A DNA stretch of 64,000 bases from Ktedonobacter racemifer DSM 44963 (GTDB lineage: Bacteria; Chloroflexota; Ktedonobacteria; Ktedonobacterales; Ktedonobacteraceae), in the NCBI RefSeq assembly GCF_000178855.1, contig NZ_ADVG01000004.1, positions 744,001 through 808,000 on the forward strand, read 5' to 3'. Of this stretch, positions 8,103-16,464 are shown piece by piece (the stretch's first letter is position 1; the number at the start of each line of letters is the position of its first letter). The notes below the pieces were generated by a model, which worked only from the letters and a program-made list of their open reading frames with translations, was not told where the DNA came from and searched no databases. The position numbers and the translations under genes are program-made.

Positions 8103-9509
8103 ATGCCTGGAAAACATATCTCGTTGCTCTCACTCCTCTGTTGCCTGGCTCTTATACTTGGGGCCTGCGCAACAAATGGATCACAGCCATCCATTAGCAG
8201 GAAGCCTCCCATTCATAATCCGCATCCCACGACCCTCCCAACCAGTATAGCCACCTCTGGTAGCACGGATTGGACCATGTATCATCATGATGATGCGCGT
8301 AGCGGCTATCTAGCAAACACACCTGATCCACGCAGCCTCAGTAAGGCCTGGAACCTTAAGCTGGATGGCGCAGTGTATGCCGAGCCACTGGTAATTGGCA
8401 GCCATGTCATAGTGGCAACCGAGAATGACACGCTCTACGCCCTGGACGCTAAAACAGGGCAAATACAATGGCAACGGCATGTGGGTACGCCTGCCGCACG
8501 TAGCAACCTGCCATGTGGCAATATTGATCCTCTTGGAATTACCGGTACGCCGGTCTATGATCCCGCGACCAGATTGGTCTTCGCGGTTGCGGAGATTAGC
8601 CAGGGACCAGCTCATATCCTGGTGGGCGTCGATGTCCAATCGGGCCAGGTAAAGGTCAGGCGCGACATTGACCCCCCTGGCATCGAGGTAGTTTCACACC
8701 AGCAGCGGGCGGCGCTCGCCCTCGCCAATAATACGGTCTACGTAGCGCTTGGTGGCCTGGCTGGAGACTGTGGCAACTACCATGGGACCGTGATTGGTTC
8801 ACGCACCGATGGCCAGGGAAAGCTCCTCGTCTACCAGGTACCAACCAACCGCGAGGGAGGCATCTGGGCGCCTCCAGGTCCAGTTATCGACGCCGACCAG
8901 AAACTTTATGTTGCGGTCGGTAATGGTGAATCTACAGGTGGAGATTGGGACCATACCGATTCCGTCTTACGTCTCTCGCCTGAGCTTGAGCTTGAGGAAG
9001 GCTTCGCACCCCAGCAGTGGGCACAGGATAACTCTACCGATGCCGATCTTGGCTCAATGAGTCCCGTCCTGCTCTCCAATGGCCTGATCTTTAGCGCGGG
9101 CAAGTCCGGTCAGGGCTACGTTGTACGCGCGCGCGCGCTAGGTGGCGTGGGAGGACAGCTTAATGAGCAGACCGTCTGCCGCTCCTTCGGCGGCGCCGCC
9201 ACTGATGGGAGCCAGGTCTTTCTTCCCTGCGTCGATGGCGTTCAGCAAATCACTGTCAATACGGATGGCAGCATTACCCCCGGCTGGAAGGCTCCTTCAC
9301 AGATCAATGGCTCGCCCATCATCGCCGGTCACACAGTCTACACCTTAGCCCCCCAGGGCACACTCTATGCGCTCAACGGCGCTAATGGCTCCACTCGTGC
9401 CTCTCTAGCCATTGATGCGACGACACGCTTCGCCACGCCAACCATCAGCGGCCAGCAGATCTTCATCGGCACCACCACAGGCATCACCTCCATCAACCTG
9501 GTTGCTTAG
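8103..9509 (+). CDS. PQQ-like beta-propeller lipoprotein
   Basis: ATG at 8103 is chosen because AAAAGG lies at good spacing; a TTG at 8088 in frame has none but would add a KRK n-region. The signal peptide ends in the lipobox LGAC (Cys22), so the product is probably anchored outside the membrane. The rest contains repeated propeller blades (GTDWTMYHHDDARSG, NDTLYALDAKTGQIQWQR, TLYALNGANGS), as in PQQ-binding-like/BamB-type WD-like propellers. No catalytic PQQ-dehydrogenase signature is evident. It is monocistronic and ends 29 bp before a 32-bp hairpin. Confidence 0.85.
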   Translation: MPGKHISLLSLLCCLALILGACATNGSQPSISRKPPIHNPHPTTLPTSIATSGSTDWTMYHHDDARSGYLANTPDPRSLSKAWNLKLDGAVYAEPLVIGSHVIVATENDTLYALDAKTGQIQWQRHVGTPAARSNLPCGNIDPLGITGTPVYDPATRLVFAVAEISQGPAHILVGVDVQSGQVKVRRDIDPPGIEVVSHQQRAALALANNTVYVALGGLAGDCGNYHGTVIGSRTDGQGKLLVYQVPTNREGGIWAPPGPVIDADQKLYVAVGNGESTGGDWDHTDSVLRLSPELELEEGFAPQQWAQDNSTDADLGSMSPVLLSNGLIFSAGKSGQGYVVRARALGGVGGQLNEQTVCRSFGGAATDGSQVFLPCVDGVQQITVNTDGSITPGWKAPSQINGSPIIAGHTVYTLAPQGTLYALNGANGSTRASLAIDATTRFATPTISGQQIFIGTTTGITSINLVA

Positions 9510-9521
9510 TATGCTCCCTTC

Positions 9522-9605
9522 GCGCCCGCGGCGCTCAGGGGTTAAGGGGTGTGGTGGCTGGTTGGCTGGCTCCGCCAGCCAACCAGCCACCACACCCCTT
9601 AACCC
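9522..9605. terminator. 32-bp perfect hairpin with conserved mini-hairpin tail
   Basis: Arms 9539-9570 and 9574-9605 are perfectly complementary around a TCC loop, 29 bp after the propeller gene. Bases 9522-9537, read on the minus strand, give TGAGCGCCGCGGGCGCGA, the same mini-hairpin found beside the hairpins at 12832, 13568, 38341 and 53704. No U-tract follows. Confidence 0.75.
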
Positions 9606-9721
9606 GATGAGTTTGAGAGCCAAGGCAGATAAACTGAAAATCCTGTGATGCGCATACCTTGATTTGACATTCGATACATTTTGTATTATTTTCTTAATAG
9701 AAGTTTTTCTTACAATTGAAT

Positions 9722-9871
9722 GTCTTCGGGGCAGGGTGAGGAGAGATTGCCATTTTCTAAGGAGAAGGCAACTCTGCAATTCCCGACCGGCGGTTACAGT
9801 CCGCGACCCGTGTTCCACGGTGGATCTGGTGAAACTCCAGGGCCGACAGTATAGTCTGGATGGGAGAAGAC
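9722..9871 (+). ncRNA. FMN riboswitch (RFN element)
   Basis: The closing stem GTCTTC (9722-9727) pairs with GAAGAC (9866-9871). Between them are the hallmark segments GGGGCAGGGTG, CCCGACCGGCGGTTACAG, GTGAAACTCCAGGGCCGACA and GTATAGTCTGGATGGGAGAAG in canonical order. The element senses FMN and represses riboflavin biosynthesis. It lies about 350 nt before the ribBA start with a long palindromic repeat in between, so the expression platform is unusual. Confidence 0.97.
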
Positions 9872-9918
9872 GAAATAACCACATGAGCGCTATGCGCGTA
9901 CATGATGGTGCCAATGTG

Positions 9919-9998
9919 TGGCCCGACGCTGCCAAAGCACGCGTCTACACATGATGGTATCATCATATGTAGACGCGTGCTTTGGCAGCGTCGGGCCA
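9919..9998. repeat. Dispersed palindrome, family A copy 2, between riboswitch and ribBA
   Basis: Arms 9919-9956 and 9961-9998 pair over 38 bp with one mismatch and a 4-nt loop. The arms carry the shared CGACGCTGCCAAAGCACGCG and GCGTCTACA blocks of family A. In the transcript it would form a very stable hairpin 47 nt after the aptamer. It may serve as terminator or have been inserted into the leader. Confidence 0.85.
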
Positions 9999-10225
9999 TA
10001 TAGTTCAATGCTGCTGCGCACTGCTTAGAAACCCGTCTACGTATACGTGCCATGGCCTCTCTCAGCGCTACTAAGGCCTGCTACTTGCTACCCTAAAGGG
10101 CATCAGGTACGGAGCTACTTATGATGCGCTCGTCTCCTCGTCCATGTCTGTTACTCACACTGCTTTCCCCATGTTCTGCCTCCGAGGATATTCTTGCTTG
10201 TTTGGAATCGCAAGGAGAAAGCGCT

Positions 10226-11515
10226 ATGCAAACTCTTGGCTTGAATATCCATGCTCAAGAATTAGAGGCGGGACCACAAACACACTATATCAGCGTGCCG
10301 GAGGCGATTGAGGCCATGCGCGCGGGTAATATGGTCCTCATCTGTGACGACGAGGAGCGCGAGAATGAGGCCGATCTCTGCCTGGCAGCGCAATTTGTCA
10401 CGCCCGAGGCCATTAACTTTATGCTGCGTTCGGCACGCGGGCTAATCTGCACCTCCCTCAGCGCGGAACGACTCGCCGCGTTGAAGCTCCCCATGCTCGA
10501 TCAGTCAGACCAGCCACTACAGGGGACCGCCTTTACATCCTCCGTTGATGCACGCTCTGGCACGACTACTGGCATCTCGGCACACGACCGCGCCACAACC
10601 ATTCGCGCCCTGGTCAATCCCGCTACACAGCCCTCCGACCTGGCACGACCTGGACATGTCTTTCCACTCATGGCCAGGCCCCAAGGTACACTTGAGCGGC
10701 GTGGGCATACCGAAGCCTCGGTTGACCTGGCACGCCTGGCAGGTCTGGAGCCAGCAGCGGTGATCTGTGAAGTGCTCAACGACGAGGGTGAGGCGGCCCG
10801 TGGCGAAGAATTGCACGCCCTGGCGCGCCAGTGGGGAATCGGTATTGTGACCGTGGACGCTATCGCCCGCTATCGCTCACAAGAGCAGGTCCGCCTCATC
10901 GCCACGACCCGCCTCCCTATCGGGAACAGCAACTTTCTCCTGCGCGACTACCTGGAGATCGCCAGCGATCAGCACTGCCTGACCTTCATCCTCGGCGACC
11001 TTGCAACAGACAGGCAGGAACCACCGCTATTACGCCTGCATTCGGCCTGTACCACCGGCGACATCTTTGGCTCACAGCGTTGCGATTGCCAGGCCCAGCT
11101 CCATACCTCCCTCCAGCGCATAGCCGAAGCGGGACGTGGTATCCTCATCTACCTGCCCCAGGAGGGGCGCGGCATTGGACTGAGCGCCAAGATCCAGGCC
11201 TACGCCTTGCAGGACCAGGGCTACGATACGATTAGCGCCAATGAGCTGCTTGGCTATCCCGTGGATGCGCGCCGCTATGATAGCGCGCTCGCTATCCTGC
11301 GCGACCTCTCGCTGACCCATGTGCGCCTGCTGACCAACAATCCGCGCAAAATTCAGGCCCTGAACGAAGGCGGAATCCAGGTTGAGCGTGTCTCCCTGGA
11401 GATCGAACCTACACCCGAAAACCAGAGCTATCTCGCCACCAAGCAGCAACGTCTGGGTCATCTCTTACAGCTCAGCACATCGCATGATGCCAATCAGGAA
11501 GGAACAATCCTATGA
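10226..11515 (+). CDS. ribBA: Bifunctional DHBP synthase / GTP cyclohydrolase II
   Basis: 429 aa from ATG 10226, which has AAGGAG upstream; an in-frame ATG at 10121 adds an unlikely 35-residue leader. The RibB half has DDEERENEADL, DARSGTTTGISAHDRATT and RRGHTEASVDLARLAGL. The RibA half has the zinc ligands in SACTTGDIFGSQRCDC, then QEGRGIGL and RLLTNNPRKI. The first enzyme makes dihydroxybutanone phosphate from ribulose 5-phosphate; the second opens GTP. The usual HSEC of GTP cyclohydrolase II reads HSAC. The start of ribH overlaps its stop (ATGA). It is under the FMN riboswitch. Confidence 0.96.
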   Translation: MQTLGLNIHAQELEAGPQTHYISVPEAIEAMRAGNMVLICDDEERENEADLCLAAQFVTPEAINFMLRSARGLICTSLSAERLAALKLPMLDQSDQPLQGTAFTSSVDARSGTTTGISAHDRATTIRALVNPATQPSDLARPGHVFPLMARPQGTLERRGHTEASVDLARLAGLEPAAVICEVLNDEGEAARGEELHALARQWGIGIVTVDAIARYRSQEQVRLIATTRLPIGNSNFLLRDYLEIASDQHCLTFILGDLATDRQEPPLLRLHSACTTGDIFGSQRCDCQAQLHTSLQRIAEAGRGILIYLPQEGRGIGLSAKIQAYALQDQGYDTISANELLGYPVDARRYDSALAILRDLSLTHVRLLTNNPRKIQALNEGGIQVERVSLEIEPTPENQSYLATKQQRLGHLLQLSTSHDANQEGTIL

Positions 11516-11994
11516 TGACAACGCCAAACCTCTCTATTCACCTCCCCGAACCCAACCTGGATGGGCGAGATCTACACATCGGTATCGTCGTTGCACGCTA
11601 CAACTGGGCCATCACGGGCGCCATGCTTGAGCGGGCCACCGCTGAACTGATCCGCCTGGGCGTCGCACCCGAACACATCCAGGCCCGTAGCGTTCCTGGA
11701 GCGTTTGAACTGGCAACCCTCGCCCATGGCATGCTCGCCAGTGCGCACTACGACGCCCTGCTCTGCATTGGCTGCATCATGAAGGGGGCCACACGCCATG
11801 ACGTTGTCGTCAGTGATGCCGCGGCACAGGGCATCCAGCGCCTCGCTCTGGAGAGCGGCATCCCCATCATCTTCGGCGTCATCTGCGCCGAGAGCCAGCA
11901 ACAGGCCGAAGAGCGCATCGAACGCGCCACAGAATGCGCCCGGGCCGCAGTCGAGATGGCTCGCAGCCTGCAACAATTGCATACACATAATTAA
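11512..11994 (+). CDS. ribH: 6,7-dimethyl-8-ribityllumazine synthase
   Basis: 160 aa. Motifs VARYNWAITGAML, VPGAFELATLAHGML, GATRHDVVVSDAAAQG and IPIIFGVICAES are those of lumazine synthase; the His of RHD is the proposed proton donor. It condenses the RibB and RibD/phosphatase products. Its ATG overlaps the ribBA stop by 4 bp, and ribE follows 28 bp later. ribD is not in this window, so the pathway needs a gene elsewhere. Confidence 0.96.
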   Translation: MMTTPNLSIHLPEPNLDGRDLHIGIVVARYNWAITGAMLERATAELIRLGVAPEHIQARSVPGAFELATLAHGMLASAHYDALLCIGCIMKGATRHDVVVSDAAAQGIQRLALESGIPIIFGVICAESQQQAEERIERATECARAAVEMARSLQQLHTHN

Positions 11995-12022
11995 AAGAAA
12001 GCAAAGAAAGCGAGAAAGCAGT

Positions 12023-12628
12023 ATGTTTTCTGGAATTGTTGAAGAATTAGGGATCCTCAAAGCCTGTGGTGAGCGTGGCCTCACCATCTCCGCCTCGCTC
12101 GTCCTGGCGGATCTGGAGATCAAGGACAGCATAGCCGTCGACGGGACCTGCCTGACTGTAACCGAGATGGGACCCGATTGGTTCTACGTCGACACCATGC
12201 CCGAAACCCTGCGCCGCACGCGCCTGGGTTCGCTTAAGCCTGGGGATAAGGTCAACCTGGAGCGCTCGCTCCCTAATCAGGGCCGCATCGGCGGACACAT
12301 GGTCCAGGGGCATATCGAGGCCACTGCACCCATCCTTAACGTCGCCCAGGATGGCATGGCCCTCCAGGTCGAGGTAGCCCTGCCCTCAGAACTACGCTCA
12401 TATATCATCCCCAAGGGCTTTATCGCCCTAAATGGCGTCAGCCTGACCATCATCGACGTCCTGGCCGACCACTTTACCTTCGCCCTCATCCCCTACACTC
12501 AGGAGCACACCAACCTGGGCGAGGCGCGACCTGGCATGCTACTCAACATCGAAAGCGATATCATCGGACGCTACGTCGTTCAACACCTGCAACACTATGT
12601 AGGGCAAGAAGCAGCCATCCGTCAGTAA
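12023..12628 (+). CDS. ribE: Riboflavin synthase alpha subunit
   Basis: 201 aa starting MFSGIVEELG, the canonical N-terminus, with two lumazine-binding repeats (about 1-97 and 98-190). The first contains DGTCLTVTEMG and the second NGVSLTIIDVL, each preceded by a GHIE/GFIAL turn. It dismutates two ribityllumazines to riboflavin. It is the last gene of the riboswitch-controlled operon. The ribosome-binding site is weak (AAAGCGAG), suggesting coupling to ribH. Confidence 0.96.
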   Translation: MFSGIVEELGILKACGERGLTISASLVLADLEIKDSIAVDGTCLTVTEMGPDWFYVDTMPETLRRTRLGSLKPGDKVNLERSLPNQGRIGGHMVQGHIEATAPILNVAQDGMALQVEVALPSELRSYIIPKGFIALNGVSLTIIDVLADHFTFALIPYTQEHTNLGEARPGMLLNIESDIIGRYVVQHLQHYVGQEAAIRQ

Positions 12629-12639
12629 ATATAATAGCT

Positions 12640-12723
12640 CGACGCTGCTGAAGCACGCGTTTACGTATAATGGCGCGATATGCCTCGTACCATTATATGT
12701 AGACGCGTGCTTCAGCAGCGTCG
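12640..12723. repeat. Dispersed palindrome, family A copy 3
   Basis: Arms 12640-12677 and 12686-12723 are 38 bp long with three mismatches. The right arm (CATTATATGTAGACGCGTGC then TTCAGCAGCG) matches copies at 1023 and 9919. It begins 11 bp after the ribE stop and would end the rib transcript. Confidence 0.85.
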
Positions 12724-12831
12724 GTCCAGAGCACGAAACCAATATTTTCCCGTTATGTATACTGGCATTGAGAACAAAACTATTCAGGACTTTGCGCCAT
12801 ACAATCGCGCACTCGGTTAACCCTCAAAATC

Positions 12832-12917
12832 GGGTTAGGGAGTGTGGTGTGGGCGTCGCGTTCGCGACGCCCACACCACACTCCCTAACCCCGCGAAGCG
12901 CCGCAGGCGCTGAGAAG
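12832..12917. terminator. 29-bp perfect hairpin plus mini-hairpin tail
   Basis: Arms 12832-12860 and 12863-12891 are perfect around a TT loop and begin GGGTTAGGGAGTGTGG. Bases 12892-12917 hold the conserved tail GCGAAGCGCCGCAGGCGCTG then AGAAGTC. It lies just upstream of the next gene start (12942), so it is also part of that gene's leader if read through. Confidence 0.75.
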
Positions 12918-12941
12918 TCCAGAGAAGAAAGGATACATATC

Positions 12942-13442
12942 ATGACTTCAAGGTCTGACTTTACAACCGAAGAATGGAAACTTATCTGTCACGCACCCCT
13001 GAGCGTTGGTGGCGCGGTCGCAGCCGCATCCCCCAGCGGATTGGTGGGTTCCATCAAAGAGGGCACGGCCATCGTCAATAGCATGCGCCAGGCGGCTGAT
13101 CGCCATCGTGACAGCCAGCTCGTGCAAGACATTATGCCTAAAGGCATTGGTCGTGACCAGATCGAGAGCTGGACTAATACCGCGCGCAGTGCCCTCAGTC
13201 AGTCCAATGCTCAGCGCTTGAGAGATCAAAGCATTGAGGAGTGTCGCCAGGTATCTAGTATTCTGCAAACGAAGGGTACACCTCAAGAAGCGCAGTCCTT
13301 CAAGCTCTGGCTGCTAGAGGTCGGTCAGGATGTCGCCAATGCCGCAACCGAAAAGGGCAATGTCGCTGGCCAGAACATCAGCCCACAGGAGACCCAGGTC
13401 CTCCACGATGTAGCGAATGCTCTTAATATCCCCGAACGCTAA
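12942..13442 (+). CDS. Conserved-looking soluble protein of unknown function (166 aa)
   Basis: ATG 12942 is preceded by AAAGGA; upstream in-frame codons run through the hairpin and are not used. The product begins MTSRSDFTTEEWKLI and has a small-residue segment (SVGGAVAAASPSGLVGSIKE) followed by amphipathic helices and no Cys. The FTxEEWxxI opening and overall helical pattern recall TerB-like or co-chaperone helical bundles, but no family is assigned. It appears monocistronic, ending in a short GC/U-rich terminator. Confidence 0.75.
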   Translation: MTSRSDFTTEEWKLICHAPLSVGGAVAAASPSGLVGSIKEGTAIVNSMRQAADRHRDSQLVQDIMPKGIGRDQIESWTNTARSALSQSNAQRLRDQSIEECRQVSSILQTKGTPQEAQSFKLWLLEVGQDVANAATEKGNVAGQNISPQETQVLHDVANALNIPER

Positions 13443-13460
13443 AAACTGGATACTTCACCC

Positions 13461-13496
13461 AAAGGGGGCGACTACCTTTGCGTAACCTCCCCCTTT
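13461..13496 (+). terminator. Short intrinsic-type terminator
   Basis: AAAGGGGG (13461-13468) pairs with CCCCCTTT (13489-13496), followed by TGCTTCT. It lies 18 bp after the stop of the 166-aa protein and is the closest thing to a classical terminator in this part of the window. Confidence 0.55.
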
Positions 13497-13567
13497 TGCT
13501 TCTACCTTGCTTTCTCCTACATAATGGTCTAAGCTAATTTTAGCTGACTCCGTGTGCTAATTATTTG

Positions 13568-13655
13568 TGGTAGATGGTATGGGGCGCCAGGGTAGCCTAT
13601 GGCTACCCTGGCGCCCCATACCATCTACCAGGCGAGCGCCGCAGGCGCGAGAAAT
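13568..13655. terminator. 30-bp perfect hairpin plus mini-hairpin tail
   Basis: Arms 13568-13597 and 13601-13630 are perfect with a TAT loop. Bases 13631-13651 carry the tail GGCGAGCGCCGCAGGCGCGA then GAA. It lies between the 166-aa gene and the oxidase gene, 18 bp before the latter's ribosome-binding region. Confidence 0.75.
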
Positions 13656-13672
13656 AATGTAGGAGGCACTGC

Positions 13673-14686
13673 ATGCAATATTTTAACGTAATGGACTACG
13701 AAGCCCCGGCCCAGGTGCGTATGAACGCCGCTCACTGGGACTACTACGCGGGCGGTAGCGGCGACGAGATCACGCTACACGCCAACCGCGCCATTTTTGA
13801 CCATATTCGTTTACGGCCACGTATGCTCGTAGACGTTACCACCTGTGATACCTCGACAAGCGTGCTGGGCTGCCCCGTCTCTATGCCTATCCTGGTCGCC
13901 CCCACGGCTCAACACGGCTTTGCCCATCCCGAGGGCGAGTGCGAGACCGCTCGCGGCGTGGGCCAGGCAGGTACCTTGCTGACCGCCTCCTCAGTCTCCT
14001 CCCGCAGGCTAGAAGATGTGGCCGCAGCCGCCAGTGGGCCACTCTGGTTCCAACTGTATGTCTTTGACGACAACAATATCACGATCGACGTGGTCCAGCG
14101 AGCCGAGCAAGCTGGATATAAAGCCATCGTCCTGACCGTCGATGTCCCGCGCTTCGGCAACCGCGAGCGCGACCTGCGCAACGCCTTTCATCTGCCTGCA
14201 TCGGCCAATTTCGATGTACCAGACGTCACCAAACTCAAGCCCTCGCTGACCTGGAGAGACCTGGCCTGGCTCAAATCGCTCACCTCGCTCCCCATCCTGG
14301 TCAAGGGCGTCCTGACAGCGGAAGACACCATTCTGGCCCTGGAGCATGGTGCCGATGGCATCGTCGTCTCAAATCACGGAGGGCGGCAACTGGACGGAGC
14401 CATTACCAGCCTGGAGGCGCTCCCCGAGGTAGTAGAGGCAAGCAGTGGACGCTGCGAGATCTATTTTGATGGCGGCATTCGCCGGGGTACCGATGTCATC
14501 AAGACTCTGGCGCTAGGTGCACACGCCGTCCTCGTTGGGCGTCCAGTTCTCTGGGGCCTGGCCGTCAATGGCCAGGAGGGCGTGCGCCACGTCCTGGAAC
14601 TCCTCCGCAACGAGCTGGAGCTAGCGATGGCCCTCTGCGGCGCCCCAACCCTCAAACAGATCACACCCGCGCTCATTCGCCGTTAA
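13673..14686 (+). CDS. FMN-dependent alpha-hydroxy-acid oxidizing protein (lactate/glycolate oxidase family)
   Basis: 337-aa TIM-barrel flavoprotein with a TAGGAGGCACTGC ribosome-binding site. MPILVAPTAQHGFAHPEGE, ASSVSSRRLEDVA, WFQLYVF and LTVDVPRFGNRERD are family motifs. The catalytic His is in VVSNHGGRQLDG, and the FMN-phosphate loop is DGGIRRGTDVIKTLALGA. It oxidises an L-2-hydroxy acid to a keto acid; whether oxygen or a quinone is the acceptor is not readable. It is slightly shorter than plant glycolate oxidase (about 365 aa), mainly in loop 4. Confidence 0.92.
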   Translation: MQYFNVMDYEAPAQVRMNAAHWDYYAGGSGDEITLHANRAIFDHIRLRPRMLVDVTTCDTSTSVLGCPVSMPILVAPTAQHGFAHPEGECETARGVGQAGTLLTASSVSSRRLEDVAAAASGPLWFQLYVFDDNNITIDVVQRAEQAGYKAIVLTVDVPRFGNRERDLRNAFHLPASANFDVPDVTKLKPSLTWRDLAWLKSLTSLPILVKGVLTAEDTILALEHGADGIVVSNHGGRQLDGAITSLEALPEVVEASSGRCEIYFDGGIRRGTDVIKTLALGAHAVLVGRPVLWGLAVNGQEGVRHVLELLRNELELAMALCGAPTLKQITPALIRR

Positions 14687-14705
14687 GAAAGAATATTTCG
14701 CACCT

Positions 14706-14735
14706 TTTAACGCTTACTTAGCAAAACCTTAACAT
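14706..14735 (+). promoter_or_regulatory. Candidate Pho box (three 11-bp-spaced repeats)
   Basis: TTTAAC (14706), CTTAGC (14717) and CTTAAC (14728) sit exactly 11 bp apart. This is the spacing and sequence type of the three-repeat Pho box described for SphR/PhoB-type regulators in cyanobacteria. It lies about 100 bp before the secreted phosphoesterase start, the kind of gene PhoB regulons contain. Confidence 0.5.
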
Positions 14736-14834
14736 AGGAGCGATACAATCAAGACGCAGAGCATATAATATTGGCAATTTTAATTCAATCAACCTCTTAT
14801 GGAAAAATCCGGAAAAGGAGTTGACGCTACCTGT

Positions 14835-16391
14835 ATGAAGAAATCGCGTAAATTATTCGCTGTTCTAGGTGTTGTGGCACTTCTAGGCGTGCTCTTCGCG
14901 TCCTTCAATGTCGCACGTTCGGCGCTTGCCGCGCCGACCGATAACACCCCAGACTGGCAGTCAGGGCCAAAAACCCAGACGCCAATCAAACACGTTGTTG
15001 TTATCTTTCAGGAAAATGTCTCTTTTGACCACTATTTTGGCACCTATCCAAATGCCAAAAACAGCGCGGGCGAGCCAACATTCAAAGCGCTCCCAGGTAC
15101 CCCCTCGGTCAATGGTCTCACTGATGCTCTGCTGACCAATAATCCAAACTCGGCTAATCCAACTCGCCTGGCCCGCTCTCAGGCCGTCACCTGCGACCAG
15201 GATCATGCCTACACCGACGAGCAGAAGGCCTATGATCATGGCCTGGTCGATAAGTTTGTAGAGTCCGCCAGCGGCGGCAGTTGCCCAGACAAGTCTATCG
15301 TGATGGACTACTATGATGGCAACACGGTCACGGGCCTCTGGAACTACGCTCAGAACTATGCCATGAACGACAACTCGTTCGGCACCACCTTTGGTCCCTC
15401 GACCCCTGGCGCGCTGAATCTGATCTCGGGCCAGACCCACGGCGCCACCCCTAGCACTCTCGCATCCCCTGGCCATCCCATGATCTCCAATGGCTCCGTA
15501 CTCAACGACTTCGATCCTACCTATGACGATTGCTCTAACTCTACCAATGGTGCTCTAACGGGCAAAAACATTGGCGATCTGCTCAACAGCAAGAACGTCA
15601 CCTGGGGCTGGTTCGAGGGTGGCTTCCGCCCAACGGCTACCACCAATGGTAAAGCCGTCTGCGGCTCGAACCACAAGAATATCGCTGGCTCAACCGTCAC
15701 CGATTATATCCCTCACCATCAGCCCTTCCAGTACTACCAGTCGACCGCCAATCCCCATCACCTGGCGCCTAGCTCGGCGAAGATGATTGGTAAGACCGAC
15801 CAGGCCAACCACCAGTATGATATGACCGACTTCTGGAGCTCCATCGGCGCTGGCAACATGCCTGCCGTCAGCTTCCTGAAGGCCCCTGCTTACCAGGACG
15901 GTCACGCTGGCTACTCCAACCCTCTGGATGAGCAGCACTTCCTGGTTGACACCATCAACCGCTTGCAGCGCAGCCGCGACTGGAACAGCACCGCTGTCGT
16001 GATCTCGTATGATGACTCCGATGGCTGGTACGACCATGTCATGCCTCCCGTCCTGATGCAGTCGAACGATCCTAACGATGCCCTGACCGGCACCGGTGCC
16101 TGTGGCACACCCAAGGCTGGCACCTACTCTGGCCGCTGCGGTTACGGTCCTCGCCTGCCCCTGATGGTCATCTCACCCTACGCCAAGCAGAACTATGTCG
16201 ACCATGCCATCACCGATCAGAGCTCTGTCCTACGCTTCATCGAAGACAACTGGAACACGGGTCGCATCGGCGATCAGTCTTCCGATGCCATCGCTGGCAG
16301 CATGCAGAACATGTTCAACTTCTCCCACGGTGGAAACGATGATCACCGTCTGATCCTCGATCCCAACACCGGCGAACCCGTCAGGAATTAA
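14835..16391 (+). CDS. Secreted phosphoesterase (phospholipase C / AcpA-type acid phosphatase family)
   Basis: ATG 14835 gives a signal peptide MKKSRKLFAVLGVVALLGVL ending near SALAAP; an upstream ATG at 14799 is possible but has no ribosome-binding site. The mature protein begins with KHVVVIFQENVSFDHYFGTYP, the metal/nucleophile signature of the phosphoesterase family (phospholipase C, AcpA). Further conserved parts are FGPSTPGALNLISGQ, SFLKAP and VISYDDSDGWYDHV. It hydrolyses phosphomonoesters or phospholipids outside the cell, consistent with phosphate scavenging and with the upstream Pho-like repeats. Length (518 aa) is normal. Confidence 0.9.
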   Translation: MKKSRKLFAVLGVVALLGVLFASFNVARSALAAPTDNTPDWQSGPKTQTPIKHVVVIFQENVSFDHYFGTYPNAKNSAGEPTFKALPGTPSVNGLTDALLTNNPNSANPTRLARSQAVTCDQDHAYTDEQKAYDHGLVDKFVESASGGSCPDKSIVMDYYDGNTVTGLWNYAQNYAMNDNSFGTTFGPSTPGALNLISGQTHGATPSTLASPGHPMISNGSVLNDFDPTYDDCSNSTNGALTGKNIGDLLNSKNVTWGWFEGGFRPTATTNGKAVCGSNHKNIAGSTVTDYIPHHQPFQYYQSTANPHHLAPSSAKMIGKTDQANHQYDMTDFWSSIGAGNMPAVSFLKAPAYQDGHAGYSNPLDEQHFLVDTINRLQRSRDWNSTAVVISYDDSDGWYDHVMPPVLMQSNDPNDALTGTGACGTPKAGTYSGRCGYGPRLPLMVISPYAKQNYVDHAITDQSSVLRFIEDNWNTGRIGDQSSDAIAGSMQNMFNFSHGGNDDHRLILDPNTGEPVRN

Positions 16392-16392
16392 G

Positions 16393-16457
16393 CCTTTAAC
16401 CTAAAAAGCGGAGTGGCGCGGGACAATCCCGCGCCACTCCGCTTTTTAGGTTAAAGG
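16393..16457. terminator. 31-bp perfect bidirectional hairpin
   Basis: Arms 16393-16423 and 16427-16457 are perfect around CAA. It lies 1 bp after the phosphoesterase stop and 7 bp before the convergent NDH-2 stop. A/T-rich outer arms (CCTTTAACCTAAAAAGC) suit termination in both directions. Confidence 0.85.
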
Positions 16458-16464
16458 TAACTAC

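Noticed and set aside
10121..10225. Longer ribBA start at ATG 10121
   Set aside because: No ribosome-binding site and a leader unlike any RibBA; AAGGAG lies before ATG 10226.
12768..12941. Upstream extension of the 166-aa protein
   Set aside because: Would translate the 12832 hairpin and tail; the ATG at 12942 has AAAGGA.
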